In this document: positions 49,245-57,213 of the stretch, piece by piece
Position numbering within the stretch: position 1 is the first letter of the stretch
Layout: every line of letters starts with the position of its first letter
Origin: Pelomonas nitida
Lineage (GTDB): Bacteria; Pseudomonadota; Gammaproteobacteria; Burkholderiales; Burkholderiaceae_C
Length of the DNA stretch: 64,000 nt
Direction: 5' to 3'
NCBI RefSeq assembly: GCF_043555975.1
Contig: NZ_JBIGIA010000023.1
Coordinates: 1 to 64,000, forward strand
Translations under genes and position numbers: made by a program
Notes under the pieces: generated by a model
Told to the model about the DNA's origin: nothing
Seen by the model: only the letters and a program-made list of their open reading frames with translations
The model's database searches: none

Positions 49245-49676
49245 GAAGCAAGCCGATAGGCCGGATTCTGTGACGCCCGTCGCCGGGCGTTGACCGCCAT
49301 TCCTCTGGGCCGGGCATCACTGCCCGGCTCGGTGCCACCTACCCGCCAGCTCTGCGAGCCGCATCAACGCTGGCCTACTTGGTGTTGCTGCGCGTAGAGA
49401 TTGCCCGTTTCACCCTTTGGTGGGCTTTGCCCACCAAAGGGTGCTACCCGGGTCGGGCTTTCGCCCGATGCCGCGTGGCTTGCGCCACACGTCACGTCCG
49501 CTTGCGCGTCCGCCGGATAGACCACCTCTCGGTGAGCCCACCATCGACTCGTCTCTGTTGCTCTGATCCTCGGCTTTCGCCGGGCAGCCGTTAGCTGCTA
49601 CGCCGCTCTGTGCAGTCCGGACCTTCCTCCAGGGCCTCGTTTCCGAGATTGCCCCAGCGGCGGTCTGGCTTGCTTC
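49245..49676 (-). ncRNA. rnpB: RNase P RNA (class A)
   Basis: The catalytic RNA that matures tRNA 5' ends, about 432 nt on the minus strand. The 5' part has GAAGCAAGCC (P1) and GAGGAAGGTCCGGACTGC, the universally conserved CR-I region. The 3' end has CCGGCCTATCGGCTTGC, which pairs back to P1. A perfect 15-bp hairpin with arms CACCCTTTGGTGGGC and its complement (49408-49440) extends the P12-type helix. Ends are set from the P1 pairing and may be off by a few bases. Confidence 0.95.
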
Positions 49677-49685
49677 ACACATGCG

Positions 49686-49691
49686 ATTATC
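49686..49691 (-). promoter_or_regulatory. Probable -10 box of rnpB
   Basis: GATAAT on the minus strand ends 9 bases before the rnpB 5' end and matches 5 of 6 bases of the sigma-70 -10 box. A -35 element would fall at the cysK ribosome site or first codons, so the two divergent genes share control DNA. No good -35 is visible. Confidence 0.5.
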
Positions 49692-49715
49692 CCCGGATCC
49701 CAAGGAGCCCCCCCC

Positions 49716-50633
49716 ATGAAAGCCACCAGCATCCTCGACACCATCGGCAACACGCCGCACATCCGCCTGGCCCGCCTGTTCCCCGGCGCCGAAGTCTGGG
49801 TGAAGTCCGAGCGCGCCAACCCCGGCGGCTCCATCAAGGATCGCATCGCGCTGTCGATGATCGAGGACGCCGAGGCCCGCGGCCTGCTCAAGCCCGGCGC
49901 CACCATCATCGAGCCCACCTCCGGCAACACCGGCGTGGGTCTGGCGATGGTCGCGGCCGTCAAGGGCTACAAGCTCATCCTCGTCATGCCCGACAGCATG
50001 AGCATCGAGCGCCGCCGGCTGATGCTGGCCTACGGCGCCAGCTTCGACCTGACGCCGCGCGAGAAAGGCATGAAGGGCGCCATCGCGCGCGCCAAGGAGT
50101 TGCTGGAACAGCACCCGGGCTCATGGATGCCGCAACAGTTCGAGAACGGCGCCAACCCCGCCGTGCATGTGAAGACGACGGCGCAGGAGATCCTGCGCGA
50201 CTACCCCGAAGGCCTGGATGCCCTCATCACCGGCGTGGGCACCGGCGGCCACATCACCGGTTGCGCGCAGGTGCTGAAGGCGGCCTGGCCGCAGCTCAAG
50301 GTGTTCGCCGTGGAACCAACGGCCTCGCCCGTGCTCAGCGGCGGCCAGCCCAGCCCGCACCCCATCCAGGGCATCGGCGCCGGCTTCGTGCCGGCGGTGC
50401 TCGACACCGCGCTGCTGGACGGCATCATCCAGGTCGAAGCCGAGGCGGCTCGCGAGTACGCCCGCCGCAGCGCCCGCGAAGAAGGCCTGCTGGTGGGCAT
50501 CTCCAGCGGCGCCACGCTGGCCGCCATCGCGCAGAAGCTGCCCGAGCTGCCCGCGAACGCGCGCGTGCTGGGCTTCAACTACGACACGGGCGAGCGCTAC
50601 CTGTCCGTCGACGGCTTCCTGCCCCAGGCCTGA
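49716..50633 (+). CDS. cysK: Cysteine synthase (O-acetylserine sulfhydrylase)
   Basis: A 305-aa PLP enzyme that makes cysteine from O-acetylserine and sulfide. NPGGSIKDR near residues 35-43 holds the PLP Lys, EPTSGNTG near 68-75 binds the substrate carboxylate, and GVGTGGHITG binds the PLP phosphate. PIQGIGAGFVP is the CysK-type segment. CysM is the alternative name in some annotations; the PIQGIGAGF stretch favours CysK. AAGGAG precedes the ATG. It is divergent from rnpB, with only 39 bp between them. Confidence 0.93.
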   Translation: MKATSILDTIGNTPHIRLARLFPGAEVWVKSERANPGGSIKDRIALSMIEDAEARGLLKPGATIIEPTSGNTGVGLAMVAAVKGYKLILVMPDSMSIERRRLMLAYGASFDLTPREKGMKGAIARAKELLEQHPGSWMPQQFENGANPAVHVKTTAQEILRDYPEGLDALITGVGTGGHITGCAQVLKAAWPQLKVFAVEPTASPVLSGGQPSPHPIQGIGAGFVPAVLDTALLDGIIQVEAEAAREYARRSAREEGLLVGISSGATLAAIAQKLPELPANARVLGFNYDTGERYLSVDGFLPQA

Positions 50634-50697
50634 GTCGCCCCCGCGCGCCGTGCGCCGGCCCGCGTTCGGCAGGGCCAGGCGCGGCGAGGTGCTTCAC

Positions 50698-51741
50698 TCA
50701 CTCGTCGCCGCCAACGTCCTCGGCGTCCGCGCCTTCGTTGTCCTTGCGGGCCTGGCGGGCCAACTCCGCCTTCAGCGGCTTCAGCGACTCGATGAGGTCC
50801 TCCGGCGCCTTGGGCGACACGAGGCGCAAGGCCGGCGGCGGCAGCGCCGCCAGATAGGGCGGGCCGAACAGGTATTGCTGCTCCTGCCGGCCGCCCACCT
50901 GCAGGCCCAGGCCCAGCAGCAGCAGCGCGGCCACGCCGCCGTCCAGCCAGCGCCGCGCGCTGGGCCACACGAGGCGGGCATGCCAGGCGATCAGCGCGGC
51001 ACCGGCCACCGGCGCCGCCAGGCTGTCCAGCACCATCAGCCGGGGCAGCGACAACGCATAGGCCACACCGGGCAGCAGCCACTCCAGCGCCTGCAGCGCC
51101 ACCACCACCGCCAGCACCAGGCGCAGATGCGCCGTGAACGGGAAGCGGTGCTGGAACAGCTTGCTGGCCAGCGACCACAGGCCGGCCCAGCCCAGCACGA
51201 TGGCCAGCGGGCCCAGCAGCGGCGTGGCGTAGGTGATCCAGCGCACGTCAGGGTCGCTGCCGCTCCAATGGTCGAGCCACTGGAAGAACAGCAGCGCCAG
51301 GATCAGCCCGGGCAGCAGCGCCGCATGCCGCACCGGGTGGACGACCAGCGGCTGCTCGGGCGCCAGCGCGTCGGCACTGGTGCGCAGCCGCAGCGAGCAG
51401 CCGCCGAGCTGGAAGGCGCCGCTCGCAGGCAGCGTCACGGCCTCACCGCCAGCCAGCCGGCGGCCGCCCACCACGCCACCGTTGCGGCTCTCGAGCAGCG
51501 CCAGCTGCACGCGGCCCTCGGCGTCGAGCCGCAGCTCGGCGTGCTCGGCGGCCACATGGGCATCGTCCAGCACGATGTCGCACGCGGGCGAACGGCCGAT
51601 GCGGGCCGGCCATTGCGACACGCGCTGCAGCAACGCGACGCGGCCGTCCAGGCCCAGCAGTTCGACGACGGCGGCGGGCGCGGGCGCCGGCACGGTGGAC
51701 GCCACGGGTGCGATGGGCTCGATGGATTCGGGGGACGACAT
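50698..51741 (-). CDS. FHA-domain membrane protein
   Basis: A 347-aa protein. Residues about 30-130 form a forkhead-associated domain that binds phosphothreonine: RIGRSPACDIVLDD, HVAAEHAEL and LESRNGGVVGGRRL include the conserved Arg, Ser/His and Asn. About five hydrophobic helices follow (145-300), and the C-terminal tail is charged. The ATG overlaps the upstream protease stop by one base (TGATG). Such FHA-protease pairs are seen in betaproteobacteria but have no defined job. A role in signal reception by a Ser/Thr kinase would need a kinase, and none is in the window. Confidence 0.8.
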   Translation of the reverse strand: MSSPESIEPIAPVASTVPAPAPAAVVELLGLDGRVALLQRVSQWPARIGRSPACDIVLDDAHVAAEHAELRLDAEGRVQLALLESRNGGVVGGRRLAGGEAVTLPASGAFQLGGCSLRLRTSADALAPEQPLVVHPVRHAALLPGLILALLFFQWLDHWSGSDPDVRWITYATPLLGPLAIVLGWAGLWSLASKLFQHRFPFTAHLRLVLAVVVALQALEWLLPGVAYALSLPRLMVLDSLAAPVAGAALIAWHARLVWPSARRWLDGGVAALLLLGLGLQVGGRQEQQYLFGPPYLAALPPPALRLVSPKAPEDLIESLKPLKAELARQARKDNEGADAEDVGGDE

Positions 51742-53195
51742 CACTTCGCCTTGCTGCTGCTCGTCCACGCGAAGCCTTCCAGGTAATGCGCCGCCAGCTT
51801 GAGCGCGTTGTCGAAGCTGACGCCGCGGGCGTCGAAGCGGCCCAGAGCGCCTTGCCGGGCATCGTCCACCGTGGTCACGAGCACGCTGAGATCATGCAGT
51901 CCGTCGAGCTTGCGGTAGGCCCGCAGGCACACCACGGCGCGCAGTGGCAGGCCGTCGCCCGGGCCGCTCCGGCTTTGCCGGGCCACCGGAGCCCCCCCGG
52001 GGGGTGAGGTGGGCTCGCCCGCATCTGGGGGCGACATCCCGACGAACTGTTCCTTGCAGTAGGGCGCCGTACGCGACTTGTCCGCGCCGCCCAACCGCTC
52101 GTTGCGAAAGCTCGCCGTGTACTGGCGGGAGAAGCGCAGCGCGCCGAGCTTGCTGCCGTCGTAGGCCTCGTGCGACATGTCCAGCCAGCCCGTCTGCAGG
52201 CTGCCGCTGACGAAGAGCGCATGGTCCATGCGGCACTGCGAGCGCTCGAAGTCCAGGCCCTTGGCATCGGCGGCGGTGCTGCGGCCCCAGCAGCGCATGA
52301 AGTCCTGCCGCGGCACGGGCAGGCGGTAGCGGTCGTTGTTGGCGCTCTCCCACGGCGTGGCGAGGAAGCGCGTCACCAGTTCGTCCTGGTAGCGCGTGAG
52401 CTGGTCGCGCAGGCGGCTCCACGCCGCCGTGCGGATGGGCTTGGCCCCGAGGCTGCGCTTGACGAGGCTCTCGGCGAACTCGCCGGGCACGAGGAAGCTG
52501 ACCTGCTGCGCGAACAGCATGGTCGACACATTGACGCCGACGACGCGGCCGTCTTCATCGAGCACCGGGCCACCGCTCATGCCGGGGTTGATGCCGCCGG
52601 CGTAGTAGATCAGCGGGTCAAAGCTGCGCTCGACCAGACCGTTGTAGTTGCCCTCGACGACGGCAAAGGCCACGTCGTGCGGGTTGCCCATGGAGTAGAT
52701 GCGCTCGCCCTTGGCCAGCGGCTGGCTCTGCGGGCGAAAGCCCAGCGCGCCGCGCCCCTGCAGCGCGTTGACGCCCTTGTCATCGGCCACGGCGCGCAGC
52801 AGCGCGAGGTCGCGGCGGGCGTCGAAGTCCAGCAGCTCCAGCGCGCCGGCCTGCCCATCGGTCGTGGCGTAACGCAGGCGGTAACTGTCGGGCTCCAGCG
52901 CGAACTGGCTGACGACGTGATAGTTGGTCAGCACATGGCCGTTGTCGCTGACGAGGAAGCCGGAACCGACCGAGGCCTGGCTGTCCTGGTTCTTCAGCAG
53001 CGTGCGGATCTGCAGCAACTGGCCCTTGCTGCGCTCATAGAGCCGCCGCGCGCTGGCGGAGACATTGGGGTCGGGCTGGGGCTGCGCCTGGGTGGGTGTC
53101 GCGGCGGCGGAGGCCGGCTGCGACGGCTGGGCGGCCGCCAGGCAGGCCAGCCCGGCCAGCGCCAGGGCGAACAAGGGTTTCAAGCAGGACTTCAT
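51741..53195 (-). CDS. Trypsin-like serine protease, periplasmic, with repeat insertion
   Basis: A 484-aa secreted protein. Signal peptide MKSCLKPLFALALAGLACLAAA is followed by a trypsin-like domain: TNYHVV near residue 92 (His), DFDARRDLALLR near 127 (Asp), NPGMSGGPVLDEDG near 207 (Ser). The triad looks complete. The C-terminal half (about 260-484) is not recognised. Residues about 387-413 (MSPPDAGEPTSPPGG onward) are encoded by the dispersed palindromic repeat and look inserted in frame between conserved-looking flanks. ATG 53195 overlaps the DUF3025 stop by one base. TTG starts slightly upstream are possible. Confidence 0.83.
   Translation of the reverse strand: MKSCLKPLFALALAGLACLAAAQPSQPASAAATPTQAQPQPDPNVSASARRLYERSKGQLLQIRTLLKNQDSQASVGSGFLVSDNGHVLTNYHVVSQFALEPDSYRLRYATTDGQAGALELLDFDARRDLALLRAVADDKGVNALQGRGALGFRPQSQPLAKGERIYSMGNPHDVAFAVVEGNYNGLVERSFDPLIYYAGGINPGMSGGPVLDEDGRVVGVNVSTMLFAQQVSFLVPGEFAESLVKRSLGAKPIRTAAWSRLRDQLTRYQDELVTRFLATPWESANNDRYRLPVPRQDFMRCWGRSTAADAKGLDFERSQCRMDHALFVSGSLQTGWLDMSHEAYDGSKLGALRFSRQYTASFRNERLGGADKSRTAPYCKEQFVGMSPPDAGEPTSPPGGAPVARQSRSGPGDGLPLRAVVCLRAYRKLDGLHDLSVLVTTVDDARQGALGRFDARGVSFDNALKLAAHYLEGFAWTSSSKAK
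51955..52037 (-). repeat. Dispersed palindromic repeat, copy 2 (inside protease gene)
   Basis: Minus-strand reading begins ATGTCGCCCCCAGATGCGG and includes CACCCCCCGGGGGG and a hairpin CTCCGG...CCGGAG. It shares its order of elements with the copy at 58799-58882, which begins ATGTCAGCCCCCGGCTGCGG. It keeps the reading frame of the protease and adds about 27 codons. Confidence 0.7.
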
Positions 53196-53899
53196 CAACA
53201 AGCGCGACCTCCCAGGGCGGGCGACGATGCTAGCCGCTTTGGGCGGAACACCTGTTCGTTGGCGTAAAACGCCGGCGACGCATTCGCCGGCCACCAGCCG
53301 GGAATGCCCAGCACGGGCAGCGGCGGCAGCGCGGCCGGCGTGAGGCCGGCCGGCAGCGACGGCGCCTCGAGGTCGTCAACCAGCAGCACGCGCGCGCACA
53401 AGCCGGCGCGCGGCGTCAGCAACTTCTCCAGCAGCGCATGCCCGACGACGAGCACCCGCGCGTCGTGCCACAGCTCGCGCTGCGTGATGAAAAGCGCGGG
53501 CCAGTCCTGCTCGCGCAACGCCTGCCGCAGCACGGGTGGCGCGGCCAGCAGCAGGCCGCTCTCGTCCAGCAGCGTCAGTGCGTCGCGCACGGCGCCGCGC
53601 CGGCCCGGCGCTGCCGGCGGCGCGCTGATGTGGGCCCGGTTCAGTGTGGCCTTGAAGGCCGGGCAGCGCAGCCAGACCAGGCCGTTGAAGAGGTCATGCG
53701 CGTTGTCGCGCGTGGGCACACGGCCGGTGGCCGCGACATGCTGCTCATAACCCGTCATCCGCGGGCCAGCGGGCTCGAACCGCGGGTCGCCCAGCGCGTC
53801 GGCCACCGGCTGCCCGGCCGCCAGCCGCGCCAGCACGGGCGCGGCCACGTCGCGATACGGCGCGAACCACGGCGCCCGCCAGTCGGGGTCTAGCCTCAA
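53195..53899 (-). CDS. DUF3025 family protein
   Basis: A 234-aa protein of unknown function found in beta- and gammaproteobacteria. GYEQHVAATGRVPTRDNAHDLFNGLVWLRCPAFKATLNRAH near residues 50-90 is the hallmark of the family. No signal peptide or membrane helix is seen. The start is TTG 53899, overlapping the NYN gene stop (TTGA); no internal start keeps the conserved DPDWRAPWFAPY region. It sits in the middle of the overlapping six-gene chain. Confidence 0.8.
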   Translation of the reverse strand: MRLDPDWRAPWFAPYRDVAAPVLARLAAGQPVADALGDPRFEPAGPRMTGYEQHVAATGRVPTRDNAHDLFNGLVWLRCPAFKATLNRAHISAPPAAPGRRGAVRDALTLLDESGLLLAAPPVLRQALREQDWPALFITQRELWHDARVLVVGHALLEKLLTPRAGLCARVLLVDDLEAPSLPAGLTPAALPPLPVLGIPGWWPANASPAFYANEQVFRPKRLASSPALGGRAC

Positions 53900-55149
53900 G
53901 TGGCGAATCGGACTTGGTTGGGTTGCTTCTCCGGCTGCAGCTCGAAGGCGTGGGCATGCTTGCGGAACAGCTTGGTGGCCGGCGCCGACTTGGGCAGCAG
54001 GCCGGCATCCTTCAACACCTTGGCCGCAGCGCCGAGGTCATGCCACTGGCCGTCCGCGAGCTTGGGCAGCAAGGCCAGCACGGCGTTGATCTCCTTGGCC
54101 GCGGCGACCTGCGGGTTCTCGGCCGGGGCGGCGGCCTTGCCGGGCGGACGCGCCGGCTTGGCAGCGCGAGGCACGGCCGCCGGCTCGGCCACCTCGGGCG
54201 TGACGGGCTGAAGGGGCGCGGCCTTGGCCTCGACCTTCGGGTCGGCTTTCGGGTCGGCTTTCGCGCCGCCCTTCGTCTCAGCGCTCGCGTCACGCGGCGC
54301 GTCCACCTCCGCGCCGGGCTTGCGGGCTGCTTTCGCTGCGGTCTTGCCCGTTGCCTTGGCCGAGGCCTTGCTGGTCGCCTTGCCAGCCACCTTGCCGGCA
54401 GGCTTCGCGGGCTTGTCGGCCGGGTCCACCTGCGCGGGGCTGGGGGCCGGAGCAGCCACCGGCACCACGGCCGCAACCGACGGTGCAGTGTCCTGGACGG
54501 CCGGCGCCAGCGGCTCCACCGCCACCGGCAGTGGCGCAGCGGCGGCAGCCACCATGTCGGCCCGCGGCGGGCGCGGCTGCGTGGGTGCATTGATCGCGGC
54601 GTTGGCGCGCGGTGCCTCGGGTTGCGGGCGTCCGCCAGCGGCACGCCCGTTGCCCCGGCGGCCGTTGCGGCCACCACCGGCGCCCTTCGGCGGCGCGGCA
54701 TCGCGCGCGCTGCGGCCTGTGCCATGTGCCAGCTCGTTGAACTGGTCGTAGATCTGGATGACGCCGTCGCCCGTCTTGCCGTACTGGCCAAAGCCGCGCA
54801 GCCAGGCGCCCTTCTCGCGCAGGCGCAGCACCAGCGGCGCGAAGTCGCTGTCCGACGACACCAGCACGATGACATCGGGCTTCTCGGTGATGGCGAGGTC
54901 CATCGCGTCGGCGGCCAGCGCGATGTCGGTGGAGTTCTTGCCGATGGCGAGGTTGACGACGGCCCGCAGCCCCAGCCGCTTCAGGAAGTTCTGCTCGCGC
55001 AGCGCCTGCTCGGCATTGCAGTAGGCGCGGCGGATGTGCGCGGCGCCGTAGTCCTTGAACACGGCGTTCAGCGCCTGCTCGATGACGTCGGTGGCGACGT
55101 TGTCGAAGTCGACGAGGAAGGCGACTTTCTTGGAGCTCACGGGGTTCAT
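53896..55149 (-). CDS. NYN-domain protein with C-terminal LOTUS-like domain
   Basis: A 417-aa protein. Residues 5-150 form a NYN (PIN-like) nuclease domain of the LabA/DUF88 group: FLVDFDNV gives the first acidic site, KNSTDIALAADAMDL the second, and VSSDSDFAPLV the third. A long low-complexity linker (about 160-340) is rich in Ala, Pro and Lys, with repeats such as AGKATSKASAKATGKTAAKAARK. The C-terminus (about 345-410) INAVLALLPKLADGQWHDLGAAAKVLKD resembles OST-HTH/LOTUS, an RNA-binding winged helix. RNA cleavage or turnover is likely by family. The ATG overlaps the pyrC stop (ATGA). Confidence 0.85.
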   Translation of the reverse strand: MNPVSSKKVAFLVDFDNVATDVIEQALNAVFKDYGAAHIRRAYCNAEQALREQNFLKRLGLRAVVNLAIGKNSTDIALAADAMDLAITEKPDVIVLVSSDSDFAPLVLRLREKGAWLRGFGQYGKTGDGVIQIYDQFNELAHGTGRSARDAAPPKGAGGGRNGRRGNGRAAGGRPQPEAPRANAAINAPTQPRPPRADMVAAAAAPLPVAVEPLAPAVQDTAPSVAAVVPVAAPAPSPAQVDPADKPAKPAGKVAGKATSKASAKATGKTAAKAARKPGAEVDAPRDASAETKGGAKADPKADPKVEAKAAPLQPVTPEVAEPAAVPRAAKPARPPGKAAAPAENPQVAAAKEINAVLALLPKLADGQWHDLGAAAKVLKDAGLLPKSAPATKLFRKHAHAFELQPEKQPNQVRFAT

Positions 55150-56189
55150 GCGATCAGTTTCCAGTTCAGCGTCTCGCCGCCGCGCAGCGGCTTGAGCTGC
55201 GCCTCGCCGAAGGGCACGGCGGCGGGCAGCGTCCACGGCTCGCGCTTCAGCGTGACGGTGCCGGTGTTGCGCGGCAGGCCGTAGAAATCGGGGCCGTGGT
55301 GGCCGGCAAACGCGTCGAGCTTGTCGAGTGCGCCGATGCCTTCGAACGCCTCGGCATACAGCTCCAGCGCCGACAGCGCGGTGAAGCAGCCGGCGCCGCA
55401 GACAGAGTTCTCCTTGAGCTGCGCAGCGTGCGGCGCGCTGTCGGTGCCGAGGAAGAACTTCGGCAGGCCCGACGCGGCGGCCTTCAGCAGCGCCTGGCGG
55501 TGCTCCTCGCGCTTGAGCACGGGCAGGCAGTAGTAGTGCGGGCGCAGGCCGCCGGTGAAGATGGCGTTGCGGTTGTAGAGCAGGTGCTGCGGCGTGATGG
55601 TGGCGGCCGTGAAGCGGTCGCTGTCGGTCACGTACTGCGCGGCCTCCTTGGTCGTGATGTGCTCGAACACGACCTTCAGCTCGGGCATGGCCGCGCGCAA
55701 CGGCGTCATGACGCGGTCGACGAACACGGCCTCGCGGTCGAAGACGTCGATGTCGGCGTCGGTCACTTCGCCGTGCACGAGGAACAGCAGGCCCTCGCGC
55801 TGCATGGCTTCCAGCGTCTTGTAGGTCTTGCGCAGGTCGGTCACGCCGGCATCGCTGTTGGTCGTCGCACCCGCCGGGTAGAGCTTCAGCGCGACGACGC
55901 CGGCGTCCTTGGCCCGCTTGATCTCGTCCGGCGGCGTGTTGTCCGTCAGGTACATCGTCATCAGCGGCTGGAAGTCGCTGCCCGGCCCGTCCTTCGGCAA
56001 GGCGGCCAGGATGCGCTCACGGTAGGCCGCGGCCTGCGCGGCGGTGGTGACCGGCGGGCGCAGGTTGGGCATGACGATGGCGCGGGCGAACTGGCGCGCC
56101 GTGTAGGGCACGACGCTGGCGAGCGCGGCTTCGTCGCGCAGGTGCAGGTGCCAGTCGTCCGGGCGGGTGAGGATGAGCGTGTCGGTCAT
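55146..56189 (-). CDS. pyrC: Dihydroorotase
   Basis: A 347-aa zinc amidohydrolase of pyrimidine synthesis that interconverts carbamoyl-aspartate and dihydroorotate. WHLHLRD near residues 13-19 has two metal His, ALKLYPAGATT the carboxylated Lys, LVHGEV and FEHITTK further His, and LGTDSAPH the catalytic Asp. Length matches E. coli PyrC (348 aa). ATG 56189 overlaps the LysR stop by ATGA; no clear ribosome site is visible, which fits translational coupling. Confidence 0.96.
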   Translation of the reverse strand: MTDTLILTRPDDWHLHLRDEAALASVVPYTARQFARAIVMPNLRPPVTTAAQAAAYRERILAALPKDGPGSDFQPLMTMYLTDNTPPDEIKRAKDAGVVALKLYPAGATTNSDAGVTDLRKTYKTLEAMQREGLLFLVHGEVTDADIDVFDREAVFVDRVMTPLRAAMPELKVVFEHITTKEAAQYVTDSDRFTAATITPQHLLYNRNAIFTGGLRPHYYCLPVLKREEHRQALLKAAASGLPKFFLGTDSAPHAAQLKENSVCGAGCFTALSALELYAEAFEGIGALDKLDAFAGHHGPDFYGLPRNTGTVTLKREPWTLPAAVPFGEAQLKPLRGGETLNWKLIA

Positions 56190-57121
56190 GATGGGGTGGG
56201 ATTGTCGTCGTCCAGATAGCCCGCCAGTTGCGCGGCCAGCCAGTCCATGAACACCCGCACGCGGCGCGGCGTGTGGCGGCGCTGGCTGATGACGAGGTGC
56301 ACCGGCATGGGCGCCGGCTCGTAGCCCGGCAGCACGCGCACCAGCCGCCCATCGGCCAGCGCCGCGCGCAAGCCCACGCAGGGCGCCTGGACGATGCCCA
56401 GGCCGGCCAGCGCCGCGCCCTCGTAGGCATCGGTGTGGTTGACGCCGACGCGCGCCGGCAGCGCCAGGCCATGCTCGCGGCCCGCCGCATCCACCCACTC
56501 GAAGCGGGCGCGGCGGTCGGCCCAGGTCTGGCTGTAGTGCACGAGTTCGTGGCCCTGGGTCACGAGGTCTTCCGGGGACAGCGGCGTGCCGCGCGCGGCG
56601 AGATAGGCGGGGCTGGCCGCATTCATGAGGCTGACCCGGCCCAGCGGGCGGGCCACCAGCATGGGGTCGTGCACGGCGCCCACGCGCAGCACGCAGTCGA
56701 AGCCCTCCTCCACCAGGTCCACGCGCCGGTCAGAGCAGCTCAGCTCCACCTGCAGGCCCGGATGTTCGGCCAGGAAGGCCGGCAGCACCGGCACCACGCG
56801 CGCCATGGCCAGGCGCGCCGGCATGTCCACGCGCAGCCGGCCGGTGAGCTGGCGGTCCTGATGGAACAGCGCCTCGATCTCGCCGACATCGGCCAGCAGC
56901 GCTCGGGCACGCTCGGCCAGCAGCTCGCCGTCGGACGTCAGGCTCACACGCCGCGTCGTGCGCTGGAACAGCCGTGTGCCGAGCTGGGCCTCCAGCTCGC
57001 GCACGATGTTGCTGACGCGCCCCTTGGGCAGGCCGAGTTCGTCCGCCGCACGGCTGAAGTGGGCCAGCTCGGCGACCTGCAGGAACACGCGCAGCGTGGC
57101 GATCTCCAGATTGGCTTCCAT
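56186..57121 (-). CDS. LysR family transcriptional regulator
   Basis: A 311-aa regulator. The N-terminal helix-turn-helix (residues about 5-65) reads FLQVAELAHFSRAADELGLPKGRVSNIVRELEAQLG, followed by LFQRTTRRVSLTSDG. A periplasmic-binding-like effector domain follows. It is divergent from an SDR oxidoreductase gene, which it probably controls, and also precedes and overlaps pyrC. The start was set at ATG 57121, where the typical LysR N-terminus begins; ATG 57136 would add five residues. Confidence 0.88.
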   Translation of the reverse strand: MEANLEIATLRVFLQVAELAHFSRAADELGLPKGRVSNIVRELEAQLGTRLFQRTTRRVSLTSDGELLAERARALLADVGEIEALFHQDRQLTGRLRVDMPARLAMARVVPVLPAFLAEHPGLQVELSCSDRRVDLVEEGFDCVLRVGAVHDPMLVARPLGRVSLMNAASPAYLAARGTPLSPEDLVTQGHELVHYSQTWADRRARFEWVDAAGREHGLALPARVGVNHTDAYEGAALAGLGIVQAPCVGLRAALADGRLVRVLPGYEPAPMPVHLVISQRRHTPRRVRVFMDWLAAQLAGYLDDDNPTPS

Positions 57122-57151
57122 TCCGAGCACAGTCATTTCCGTGCCGGCAAC

Positions 57152-57178
57152 TTTATCCGCTTCTTTCAGAACAATAAA
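57152..57178. promoter_or_regulatory. Candidate LysR-type operator and SDR promoter region
   Basis: The only AT-rich patch of the divergent LysR-SDR region has TTTAT and ATAAA as outer arms with a nested TTCT/AGAA inverted repeat. Dyads with a T-N11-A-like form are usual for LysR boxes. The site lies 36-62 bp before the SDR start. The match is by eye only. Confidence 0.4.
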
Positions 57179-57213
57179 TTTCGCTCCGTCCCCAACCCGG
57201 CCTGGAGCCCTCA

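Noticed and set aside
49408..49440. A perfect 15-bp hairpin that could be an independent terminator
   Set aside because: It lies inside rnpB where the variable P12 helix is expected.
49379..50114. Small frames inside RNase P RNA, including one on the minus strand from 50114
   Set aside because: They cover rnpB and the antisense of cysK; the RNA signatures explain the sequence.
54250..54620. Possible frameshift or tandem DNA repeat in the NYN gene linker
   Set aside because: The frame stays open with a consistent Ala/Pro/Lys bias, and the C-terminal domain is intact; it is an ordinary low-complexity linker.
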